DNA of 64,000 nt from Dyella_B jejuensis (GTDB taxonomy: Bacteria > Pseudomonadota > Gammaproteobacteria > Xanthomonadales > Rhodanobacteraceae), in assembly GCF_044904675.1 (NCBI RefSeq), contig NZ_JADIKJ010000001.1, positions 1-64,000 on the forward strand. The letters are read 5' to 3'. The notes beneath the pieces are model-generated. The model worked only from the letters and a program-made list of their open reading frames with translations. It had not been told where the DNA came from and made no database searches. Positions 6,954 through 15,368 of the stretch are shown piece after piece. The number at the start of each line of letters is the position of its first letter. The stretch's first letter is position 1. The position numbers and the translations under genes are program-made.

Positions 6954-8744
6954 TCAGCTGTGGAGCATGGATTTTGTCTCCGAAGTGTCCACCACGACCT
7001 GGTTGCGGCCATTCTCCTTAGCCTGATAAAGCGCGGCGTCGGCGTCTATCAGCAACAGGCGCAGCATGTAGCTCGAGTTGGCGGCGCAGGCGAGCCCCAA
7101 GCTAGCGGACACCACGACGGTGACCTGGGAATCCAGCGTCACTGGCGTAGTGGCCAAGGCATTGCGGATGCGATTTGCCACCTCCAATCCCTGGTCGCGC
7201 GAACAGCCCGGTATCAGGATACCGAACTCCTCACCACCCAAGCGGCCAAGCAGGTCATTGGGGCGCAGTTCGCGGCCAACGATCATCGCGGCAGAACGTA
7301 ATACCTGATCGCCAGCGGCATGCCCGTGCGTGTCATTAACCCGTTTGAAATGATCCAGGTCCAGCACCACCAGGCAGGCATCGACCCTTGCCTTGTGCAG
7401 CTGCCGTAGCGTTCGCCTCGCTTCGACGAAAAAGTGTTCGCGGTTGTACGCCCGGGTCAGACCGTCGTGTCGCGCCATCCAGCGGAAGCGCCGCCAGGAA
7501 TGCCACAGCCACAGCATTGCCAGAACGAAGAAGGCGATTACCGCCAGCAGTAGCGCGTTGAACAACCGGCTGCTTTTCTGCGCCTGGCTCGCCAGGTCCT
7601 GGCGAAGCTGGAGGATTTTGTTCTCTTTACCCAGAGCCTCCGCCTTCATCTTCTCGGACAAGACCTGTTGCCTGACTGTCTGGTAGGCCAGGCCAATGGC
7701 CTTGGCATTGTCCATGGCGGCGGTTTCCTGGGCTGCGTACTTTTCGTAATAGGCCAACGCGGCGGCGTCATGGCCCTGTTTCTTTTCCGCCTGATAGAGA
7801 ACCTCATAGGCGGCCTGCAGTGTCCACAACGGACTGTCCGGGCCTGTGATGGCAATGCTGTCCAGGGCAAACTTTCGTGCTCTGGGTGCGTCGCCCAGGC
7901 TCAGATAGGCCCGGGCCAGGGTGACTGGCAGCGAGGCAAGATAAGGCGTGTACTCGGTGCCCTGAATCTCGGAGGCGATGCTGTGCAACAAGGCGATTGC
8001 CCGATCAGCATGGCCTTCGTCGACCATTTCGTAGGCCAGATCCAGACGCAGCGCATCGGCTTGAAGGGACTGCCCCGCTGCAAGGCATCCATCTATCGCG
8101 GCCTGAAACGCGGGACTGGTCGAGGTCAATTTGCCCGCATAGAGCATGGACTGCGTTTCGAGCGCGCTGCCGTAACACTGGCCTTTGGCCGAAGGGAGTA
8201 ATGCCTTCATCTGACGGGCATAATCCAACGCCAGATCGTGTTGCCCCACGGCGTTCTGATCCAACAACAGGATGACCTCCTGCATGCCTTCCAGGCGCGC
8301 CTGCGGGTCATCGACCTTGGGGAGCTCCGCCATCAAGGTATTGGCTAACGCATAAGCGCTCACGTAGTCGCGATTGAGGAACTTGTCCCGGATCAACGCC
8401 GCCATGGCACGGACGGAAAAGGGCAAGTCGCCCGAGTGATTGATGATGGCGTACAGGATGGGCTCGGCCTTGGCGTAGTCACCCTTGTCTGCAAGCAACT
8501 GCGCATCGAGCAATCGAAAATGCCAGCGCTGAACGGAAGTCAGCTGATCCTCGTGCTGCTGCAGTTGCGCCAAAATGCCACGGAAACGGGGAATATCATT
8601 CGACCACGCATTATCAGCTTGCGTCAGCCATGCCTCGACTGGCGAGTTAGCGATCGACCTGGTGCTCGACCTTGCATCCATGCACAGCAGGAGAGCCGCC
8701 ATGACGGCGGCTACTGCCAGGCAAAGCGGTACACCACGCGCCAT
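6954..8744 (-). CDS. Diguanylate cyclase with signal peptide, TPR-like sensor region and GGDEF domain
   Basis: The protein has 596 residues. An N-terminal signal sequence (PLCLAVAAVMAALLLCM) precedes a periplasmic helical-repeat region of TPR type to about residue 370. A TM helix (LFNALLLAVIAFFVLAMLWL) leads to a cytoplasmic GGDEF domain (about 430-590). The active-site motif is GGEEF at 503-507, and an RxxD inhibitory site (RPND, 494-497) sits five residues before it, so the enzyme should make c-di-GMP and be product-inhibited. It starts 14 bases after the borosin precursor gene on the same strand and is probably co-transcribed with it. The periplasmic ligand is unknown. Confidence 0.9.
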   Translation of the reverse strand: MARGVPLCLAVAAVMAALLLCMDARSSTRSIANSPVEAWLTQADNAWSNDIPRFRGILAQLQQHEDQLTSVQRWHFRLLDAQLLADKGDYAKAEPILYAIINHSGDLPFSVRAMAALIRDKFLNRDYVSAYALANTLMAELPKVDDPQARLEGMQEVILLLDQNAVGQHDLALDYARQMKALLPSAKGQCYGSALETQSMLYAGKLTSTSPAFQAAIDGCLAAGQSLQADALRLDLAYEMVDEGHADRAIALLHSIASEIQGTEYTPYLASLPVTLARAYLSLGDAPRARKFALDSIAITGPDSPLWTLQAAYEVLYQAEKKQGHDAAALAYYEKYAAQETAAMDNAKAIGLAYQTVRQQVLSEKMKAEALGKENKILQLRQDLASQAQKSSRLFNALLLAVIAFFVLAMLWLWHSWRRFRWMARHDGLTRAYNREHFFVEARRTLRQLHKARVDACLVVLDLDHFKRVNDTHGHAAGDQVLRSAAMIVGRELRPNDLLGRLGGEEFGILIPGCSRDQGLEVANRIRNALATTPVTLDSQVTVVVSASLGLACAANSSYMLRLLLIDADAALYQAKENGRNQVVVDTSETKSMLHS

Positions 8745-8758
8745 CGAAAGCTAACCGG

Positions 8759-9064
8759 TTATGGACTGCGATCCGGAGGCAAAGGCGTTTCATCCGCTTC
8801 GTCATCATCACGCTGTGGCACGTTTTCTGGATCGTCCTCGCAGGGATCGCACCCTCCATGACCGGGGTTGTTGGGGGGCTGCATTGGGTGGTGCTTGGGG
8901 CCGAGCTCCTGCGTGAGACGACTCTTGTCGCCGGAAGCCGCCGCCACTTTCAGGCCTTCGCTGGCATTCAATTCGCCGAGCACCTGTGCCAGGTCTTCCC
9001 GGGAAGCGTGACGCAACGATGCATCCTGCCCGATGCGTTCCAGCAGCTCGATCGTCTTGGACAT
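8759..9064 (-). CDS. Candidate split-borosin precursor peptide
   Basis: This 101-residue protein has a helical leader (TIELLERIGQDASL, then REDLAQVLGELNASEGLKVA and ASGDKSRLTQELG). The pattern resembles the borosin-binding domain of bacterial split borosins: a short helix with G-x-D-A, a spacer helix, then a GD-x-x-x-L segment. The C-terminal half is unlike it: a Pro/Asp/Glu-rich tail with HHPMQPPNNPGHGGCDPC (58-75), where the methylated core would lie. The ATG at 9064 has AGGGG a few bases upstream; the longer frame to 9160 has no such support. The methyltransferase gene is next upstream on the same strand. Precursor status follows mainly from that partner and the leader pattern. Confidence 0.65.
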   Translation of the reverse strand: MSKTIELLERIGQDASLRHASREDLAQVLGELNASEGLKVAAASGDKSRLTQELGPKHHPMQPPNNPGHGGCDPCEDDPENVPQRDDDEADETPLPPDRSP

Positions 9065-9096
9065 GTTTACCCCTGCTTCTGTTGTGGATGAATCAC

Positions 9097-9135
9097 TCAC
9101 CCTGCTGGACGCAATGAAACGCATCTCCAGGGTGA
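9097..9135 (-). promoter_or_regulatory. Hairpin between methyltransferase and precursor genes
   Basis: TCACCCTG (9097-9104) and CAGGGTGA (9128-9135) form a perfect 8-bp stem about 33 bases upstream of the precursor start in the transcribed direction. It may protect or partly terminate the transcript and so let precursor and enzyme be made in different amounts. No U-tract follows, so it is not a classic terminator. Confidence 0.35.
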
Positions 9136-9248
9136 GAACGCTGCATGCGAGTGGGCGCACAGCTCCGAATCATCACAACACGGCGCCCCCAAACACCACT
9201 GCATACTTTACCACCGATCGGCAAGGCGCATGATGGCCCCCGATGACG

Positions 9249-10088
9249 CTAGTTCGGCGACGCCATGACCCGATCCAGCGCAGCCAGACGCTTGCGTACC
9301 GCATGATTGGCGCGCAGCGGCGATGCCGGCTGCAGCACCACGGTTTCCTCAGCGCTCACGTCCGTCGCCGGCAGGTCTCGCAGGGCCACATGGCGAATGC
9401 GCGGCTGCTCGATCGGCAAGGTAGCGCCGCGATAAATGATGACCTCATGGTCCAGCGGGTAATCCCGGCTCAGCACATCCACCAGCACTTGCCGGTACTC
9501 GGGGCCGGTGGAAAAACGTGTCATCGAGCGGTCGCCGACCAGGCCCACCTGCCACAGCACCAGGCAGGCACAGGGATTGATCGGCGTCTCGTAGAACAGC
9601 AACTGGCCGGCCTCGTAATGCTGGCAGCCAAGGCGGCCGGGATCGATGCCGAGGTCCGCATACAGGCAGTCCTCGGCCGAGATGCCTGGCTCCATGTGAG
9701 CCTGGAAACCTTCCGCACGGGCCACTTTGATCACTTCATGCGGCGACCAGGCGAAGATGCCGGGATGGCCGTAAAACACGGCACAGACCCGTTTGCCGGC
9801 CCGCACCTCGGCCATCATCACCTCGACCCATTCGCGATAGGTCACGGCGCGCGACTTGTTTTTGCCATCACCATAATACGGCTGCAAGCTGCGCACGTCC
9901 GGGTGCAGGTGTTCCAGCCACACCTCCACAATGGCGTCGGAAAGCGCCGCGAACACCACGTCGGCCTGTTGGATATGGCTGCGCGCCAACGGCGAGAGAT
10001 GCGAACCCAGCGTCATACCCAACCCCACACAGGCGATGCTACCGCGCGGTTCCGAGTCTGCGGGCGTGGTCAGCGATACAGATGTCAT
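9249..10088 (-). CDS. Borosin-type peptide alpha-N-methyltransferase (tetrapyrrole-methylase fold)
   Basis: The protein has 279 residues with the TP-methylase fold. GSIACVGLGMTLGSHLSPLA (16-35) is the first SAM-binding loop. The borosin hallmarks follow: YYGDGKNKSRAVTYREW (71-87), FYGHPGIF (105-112), and MEPGISAEDCLYADLGIDP (132-150) with GCQHYEA. These track the fungal enzyme OphMA closely; R80 and Y84 fall where its catalytic Arg and Tyr lie. Such enzymes methylate backbone amides of a peptide. Here the substrate is not fused to the enzyme, which makes this the split type, with the 101-residue protein downstream as the likely substrate. An ordinary tetrapyrrole methylase is unlikely given the YYxxGK...R...Y and SAEDCL motifs. 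Confidence 0.85.
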   Translation of the reverse strand: MTSVSLTTPADSEPRGSIACVGLGMTLGSHLSPLARSHIQQADVVFAALSDAIVEVWLEHLHPDVRSLQPYYGDGKNKSRAVTYREWVEVMMAEVRAGKRVCAVFYGHPGIFAWSPHEVIKVARAEGFQAHMEPGISAEDCLYADLGIDPGRLGCQHYEAGQLLFYETPINPCACLVLWQVGLVGDRSMTRFSTGPEYRQVLVDVLSRDYPLDHEVIIYRGATLPIEQPRIRHVALRDLPATDVSAEETVVLQPASPLRANHAVRKRLAALDRVMASPN

Positions 10089-11189
10089 AGCAGATACCCA
10101 AGAAGTTAATGTGGAATAGCGCCCGCGGCCGTGTACCGATATTCCGTTTCAGCGCTGGCGAACGGCGAATATACAGTTTCACCGACCCGCATCGCTGCTG
10201 CCTGGGTTTTCCACCGCACTTCACATCCCGTGGCAACCGAATCACCGCCCTTGCGTAGCATTCTCTTCAGACTGCAAACGTCGCAAGGCGCAAGGCGAAC
10301 CATGCTCGCCTTCTGCCGATTATGGGTGCGCCTTCAATGCCCCGCGCTGCGGCAATGAGCGGCAACAGGAGTCGCTTTCGCTATGCTCGCCATGCCGGAG
10401 ATGGGCACGCTCACCACCTTCGATAACGCCATAAACACCGTGAGTGGGCGCTTGCTTGGCATCTGCCAATAGGGCAATGGCACGCGCTTGAGCATGACTT
10501 ACGGCTATTGAATTTTTCATGCGAGGTTCTTGTTGCCCTTCCCGATGCGTCAGCTCGCGCGCGAAGGCTCCAGCCCTAGCATCGTAATTCCCGCGAAGCC
10601 ACCCGGCTCTGCCAGCGCGAACCGAGCCGAGTCTCCGCGCCTTTCCTGTTCCCGCCAAGGACCGACGAAAAGCCCGTTCATAGATAGTTGACGGTGCAGA
10701 AAAAAGATACAGGCGACCCCATGAGCGAAAAGGCTGAAAGTATGAAGTTTGGCAATAAGCGGCAGCCGCTCCTGCTCTGTTAGCAGACGCTTCATCTCAA
10801 TCTTCGAACGCAAATAATCTCCAAAAAGTAATCGGCAATGGATGTGTCGTTTTTTAATAAGTGAGGCAGCCATTATTTACCCACTGCCGCCATTCCTCGA
10901 TGTTGGCAATGGCTTAATCAGCGCGCCAAATTGCGCGGCAACTCATCCACGAAGTGCTCACGCATCAAGCGCCTGTGCGTTCACATCAAATTCCAATCTA
11001 ACTGTTATTTGTGACGCCCGTCACGATATTTGTGTCGCTTGCCGGTGCGCGTTGAACAGACGCACCTCTGGCCGCGCGGCGCGCGTGTGGTGGCTTTCTC
11101 TCTAATTTTTTTATTTCACTCGGCATTGACGTGGTGATGTCGCTGTGCGCGCGTCTGTGCGCCACAAGAATCTATGGCAGGGGAAGACG
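10089..11189. other. 1.1-kb intergenic region between the borosin operon and the autotransporter
   Basis: It carries the divergent promoters of both units. The open frames in it (for example reverse 10320-10520 and 10550-10873, forward 10842-11105) show no recognisable domain and weak ribosome sites. The last 300 bases hold a Clp/CRP-like site at 11010-11025. I see no RNA gene or terminator. Confidence 0.5.
11010..11025. promoter_or_regulatory. Clp/CRP-like binding site upstream of the autotransporter
   Basis: TGTGACGCCCGTCACG matches the TGTGA-N6-TCACA consensus except for the last base, and its core GTGACG-CC-CGTCAC is a perfect inverted repeat. It lies about 165 bases before the autotransporter ATG. 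In Xanthomonadales the CRP homologue Clp, which answers to c-di-GMP, binds such sites. Regulation is inferred. Confidence 0.45.
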
Positions 11190-14100
11190 ATGAATCGCGT
11201 TTACAAGCTTGTATGGAATCGCTCGATCGCTGCTATGCAAGTGACTTCGGAATTGACCCGTGCGCAAGGCAGCGACCGCAATGGAAGCTCGTGCGCACCA
11301 CGACGCAAAGCGCTCGCTTTGGCCATGGCCTGGCTGGCACTCGCGTATGTAGACGCCCCTGCATGGAGCCAGACCGCTGCGGCTGGCGCTAACCCGGTGA
11401 CGCTGGGAGGCGACAGCAACGATTCGATCAATGCGGGATTGCTATACGGACCCGCCATCAAAACCGGCAACAGCATCTGGACGTTGACCGGCACCGGCAA
11501 CACTGGTGTCGACTGGACCATTGAGCAGGGTGAACTGGTCGGCAACACCGCCACCTTCACCGGCAACCTGACGTTTTCCAACAATGGCCAGGGAACGTCG
11601 CCCACCTTGGACTTCTACCAGAGCGCCAACGGCAGCTTCAATGGCGCGATCGCAGGTTCGGGTGAACTGATCAAGGACGGCACAGGCACGCTCGCCCTTT
11701 CCGGTGACCTGTCCGCCTTCAGCGGGGCGTTAGTAATCAGTAACGGTGGTGTGGCGCTGGTCAACGACGGCAATCTGCAAGGCACGGAAGTCTCCGGCAA
11801 TCGCATGCAGTTCGATATCAGCAACGTTAGCGCTGCCACCGCAGTCATCGCCGGCATTACCGGTGCCGGCAACGTGCTGCTCGGCACGCGCACACTGGTG
11901 ATCGACAATGCCGACGACTGGTTCAGCGGCACCATCAGCGGCAGCGGCGGGTTGACGCTTAACGGCGGCAGGCAAACGCTGGCGGGGAACGATGACTATT
12001 CGGGCACCACCCTGATCAACAATGGCACCTTGGCGCTCAAAGGCGACAGCGAACTCAGCGATTCGCGCATCCAGATCGACGGCGGTTCGCTGGATTCCAC
12101 GGGCAAGTCCGCCAACAGCATGCTGGATATCCAGAGCCTAGGCGGCCTTGGTGGCTCCCTATGCATAAGCAGCGCGGGGGTCGTGATCACCCAAGCCAAC
12201 GATACCTACAGCGGCGTGGTCATGGGCGATGGGCCGGTCCTTATTGCGGGCGGCCGCGAAGTGCTGGACGGCATCAACACCTATACGGGACCGACGACGG
12301 TCGCCGCCGGCGCAACGTTGATCATCGGCGACAGCACGCACGCCACGGCATCCATCAGCAGCGACGTGAGCGTCAATGGCGGCACACTCGGTGGTTCCGG
12401 CACGATCCAGGGCTCTGCCATCCTTTCCAACAACGCCACGCTTGCACCCGGCGACGTGGGTCACGTGGGCACGCTCACTGTTGCCGGCAATCTCACCATC
12501 AATGACGGCTCGCAACTGGATTTCGATTTCGGTTCGCCAGGATCCAACTTCCATACGCCCGGCCAGAGCGATCACGTGGTGGTGAATGGCAATCTGTCGA
12601 TCGGTGACGCCACGCTCAACATCACCCATCTCGGCAGCATGGGGCCGGGCTTGTATAACCTGTTCGATTGGGCCGGTTCGCTCTCCCTCAATGACAGCGA
12701 CTTTGCGCTGCCCACCGGCATGACGCTGCAAGTTCTGACCAGCGACAGACAGATCAACCTGATCGATACCCAGGGCATGACGCTCAACGAGTGGGATGCC
12801 AACGTCCAGGCTGCGCCCGGTGTGATGGGCGGTGGCAGCGGCACATGGAGCGCCAGTTCGGCGACCTGGTCCGACCTCGAGGGCCGCTACGTGAGTGCGA
12901 TGGCGCCGCAACCGGGCTTCGCGATTTTCGGCGGAGCGCCAGGCAAGGTCACGGTGGACGACAGCCATGGCACGGTCGGCGTCACCGGCATGCAATTCGT
13001 CAGCGATGGTTATCACCTTGCCGGCGATGCGATCGCCCTGATCAGCGGGGACGGCACCGCACCGGTCATTCGCGTCAGCAGCGGCGCCACCACCATCATC
13101 GACAACGTACTTGAAGGTTCCAGTGGCCTGGACAAGACGGACGGTGGCACGCTCGTGCTGACCGGTACAAACACTTACCAGGGCGCCACTACCTTGAGCG
13201 GCGGCTATCTGTCGGTGTCGTCGGATGCGAACCTGGGCCAGGGCAGCAATGCGCTGGATTTCGAAGGCGGCACGCTGCAAATCACCGGAACGGGTTTTCT
13301 GCAGACTTCGCGCAACATCGTATGGGGCAGTACCGGTGGCGGATTCGATATCGCGGATGCGGGCAACACTTTTACTGTCGCGCAATCGCTTACTGGCAGC
13401 GGCGGACTACTGAAGAGCGGCGCTGGCGCACTGATGCTCGCCGGCAGCAACAGCTACAGCGGCGGCACTATCGTCAGTGGCGGCACGCTGCTGGGCAATG
13501 CGGCAAGCCTGCAAGGCAATATCACCAACAATGCCAAGGTGGTGTTCGCGCAACAGACGGACGGCATCTATGCCGGCGTGATGTCCGGCGACGGCGCGCT
13601 GGTCAAGACCGGCAGCGGCACGCTCACCCTCGATGCTGCCAACACCTATTCCGGAGGCACCACTGTCAGCACGGGCACGCTGGAAATCGGCGACAGCGAC
13701 CACGCATCCAGCGCATCGATCGAAGGCGCGGTGGACGTGCAAAGCGGCGGCGTATTGCGCGGCCATGGCACGGTCGTCGGCGACGTGTCCAATGACGGCA
13801 TAGTGTGGCCGGGGGGTTCGGCAGGGCCGTTCACCATCCAGGGCAACTACACGCAGAACGCCGACGGTGCGTTGCAGATCGACGTAACACCAAGACAGGC
13901 ATCCACGCTGATCGTCAGTGGCAAGGCCAGCCTGGCGGGTACGCTCAACCTGGTCTTTGCGCCAGGCACCTACGGCACCACCATGTTTCCACTGGTGCAG
14001 GCGGGCACCTTGAGCGGCACATTCGCCACCGTCAACGGCACCATTCCGACTTCGGTGACGTCACAGGTCAGCTATACCGGCACGGAGGCGCAACTGGTGC

Positions 14101-15110
14101 TGACAGATCCGCCGGCCAATGCCACGGTGTCGCCACTGGACGGCAGCCTGTACGGCAACCTGATGCGAAGCGTGAATGTGGCCGGTGCGCAGGATCTCGC
14201 TTCTGTGCTCGATGTGTCCTTGCCGCAGCACGCCCCATGCGGCGCCGACCATGCGCCATCCATGCAAAACGTCAGTTCGTCCACCTGCGGTTCCGGGGTG
14301 TGGGCGCAGTACACCGGGTCCAATCTTTCGCTGGACGGCGCCGACGGCTTGAACAGCTCCGCGTTCGGTTTGCTGGGCGGCGCCGATTATGGCTTCGACG
14401 ATACGATGCACGCGGGCGTGCAGGCGGGTGTCGGCCAGATCGACGGCAACGACAAGTCCGGCGGCAACGGCCGGGCCGGGAATGTACACGGCGGCCTGTA
14501 TGGTTATGCCGATGCAGGTCCGGCAGTGCTGTCGGCCGTGGTTGACTACATGCACAGCGACTATCACTTCAACCGTGCCAGCGGCATCGGCGCCGCGACG
14601 GCCGCGACCCAGGGCAATATGTTGTCCGGCGCACTGCAGGCCGCATGGCCGCTGCAGCTTGCACAGTGGCAGCTCGCGCCGAAGATCGGTGCACTTTATC
14701 AACGTCAAGTGATGAATGGCTTCAGCGAGACGCTGGCCAGCGACAATCCCGCGGCGCCTGATTTCCCGGTCAACGGCTCGCGCAGCCGCTATATCACGCT
14801 GCAACCGTATGCTGCCTTCGGCTTTGTCCGCAGTTTCATGGCGCAAGGCGTGACATACGTGCCGCAGTTCAGCGTCGGCTACCGCTACGACACCCGCCAT
14901 GCGGCAATGCCGGTGGTGCAAGTCACCGCGCAGGATGGCACCGTGTTTGCGTTACCGGGCGCTGCACAGAACCGGGGCATGGCTACGGCGAGCGCACGCA
15001 TTACGGCCAAGGCTGGCGCAACGTGGAACCTGTATATGGATTACCAGGGATTGTTTGCCGGCCGGTTGCACGACAATGCGTTGAGCCTTGGGTTTGCCAA
15101 GCGGTTTTAA
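11190..15110 (+). CDS. Type Va autotransporter with beta-helical passenger (ESPR signal)
   Basis: The protein has 1306 residues. The start at 11190 (AGGGGAAG upstream) gives an extended signal peptide of ESPR type, MNRVYKLVWNRSIAAMQVTS, followed by a charged stretch and a hydrophobic core ending in AWSQ. The passenger holds many autotransporter-associated strand repeats: NDDYSGTTLINNGTL, INTYTGPTTVAAGATL, TNTYQGATTLSGGYL, SNSYSGGTIVSGGTLLG and ANTYSGGTTVSTGTL. The last 260 or so residues form the outer-membrane barrel, ending in LGFAKRF with the terminal Phe needed by the Bam machinery. It is probably a surface adhesin; no protease or lipase motif is visible. It is monocistronic and convergent with the UvrA-like gene. 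Confidence 0.9.
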   Translation: MNRVYKLVWNRSIAAMQVTSELTRAQGSDRNGSSCAPRRKALALAMAWLALAYVDAPAWSQTAAAGANPVTLGGDSNDSINAGLLYGPAIKTGNSIWTLTGTGNTGVDWTIEQGELVGNTATFTGNLTFSNNGQGTSPTLDFYQSANGSFNGAIAGSGELIKDGTGTLALSGDLSAFSGALVISNGGVALVNDGNLQGTEVSGNRMQFDISNVSAATAVIAGITGAGNVLLGTRTLVIDNADDWFSGTISGSGGLTLNGGRQTLAGNDDYSGTTLINNGTLALKGDSELSDSRIQIDGGSLDSTGKSANSMLDIQSLGGLGGSLCISSAGVVITQANDTYSGVVMGDGPVLIAGGREVLDGINTYTGPTTVAAGATLIIGDSTHATASISSDVSVNGGTLGGSGTIQGSAILSNNATLAPGDVGHVGTLTVAGNLTINDGSQLDFDFGSPGSNFHTPGQSDHVVVNGNLSIGDATLNITHLGSMGPGLYNLFDWAGSLSLNDSDFALPTGMTLQVLTSDRQINLIDTQGMTLNEWDANVQAAPGVMGGGSGTWSASSATWSDLEGRYVSAMAPQPGFAIFGGAPGKVTVDDSHGTVGVTGMQFVSDGYHLAGDAIALISGDGTAPVIRVSSGATTIIDNVLEGSSGLDKTDGGTLVLTGTNTYQGATTLSGGYLSVSSDANLGQGSNALDFEGGTLQITGTGFLQTSRNIVWGSTGGGFDIADAGNTFTVAQSLTGSGGLLKSGAGALMLAGSNSYSGGTIVSGGTLLGNAASLQGNITNNAKVVFAQQTDGIYAGVMSGDGALVKTGSGTLTLDAANTYSGGTTVSTGTLEIGDSDHASSASIEGAVDVQSGGVLRGHGTVVGDVSNDGIVWPGGSAGPFTIQGNYTQNADGALQIDVTPRQASTLIVSGKASLAGTLNLVFAPGTYGTTMFPLVQAGTLSGTFATVNGTIPTSVTSQVSYTGTEAQLVLTDPPANATVSPLDGSLYGNLMRSVNVAGAQDLASVLDVSLPQHAPCGADHAPSMQNVSSSTCGSGVWAQYTGSNLSLDGADGLNSSAFGLLGGADYGFDDTMHAGVQAGVGQIDGNDKSGGNGRAGNVHGGLYGYADAGPAVLSAVVDYMHSDYHFNRASGIGAATAATQGNMLSGALQAAWPLQLAQWQLAPKIGALYQRQVMNGFSETLASDNPAAPDFPVNGSRSRYITLQPYAAFGFVRSFMAQGVTYVPQFSVGYRYDTRHAAMPVVQVTAQDGTVFALPGAAQNRGMATASARITAKAGATWNLYMDYQGLFAGRLHDNALSLGFAKRF

Positions 15111-15368
15111 TACCTGTGCCATAGCGGGCTGGTGGATGGTGATGCGATATCCAATCATCGCCTTCGCACAGCCACCTGCCCCGTATGTCTAATAACAGGC
15201 GGAATACGGGCAGAGCGGCCGTCCGTTGACCGATGCGTAGCGTGCCAGCCACGGCTTGTCGACGGCAACAGGCTGACCGCCTGGTGTCTGTCGGCACCAA
15301 CATTCGCTTAGCCGCAGCCTGGCACGACGCTCGTCGAAACCTGCCCGTCTGAACACGATCCAGCCATC

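Noticed and set aside
10320..10873. Two reverse frames (65 residues from MKNSIAVSHA; 107 residues from 10873) upstream of the borosin operon
   Set aside because: No ribosome site, no recognisable domain and no conserved neighbour.
12159..13385. Reverse frame of 408 residues
   Set aside because: Antisense to the autotransporter passenger; Arg/His/Ala-rich composition typical of GC-rich shadow frames.
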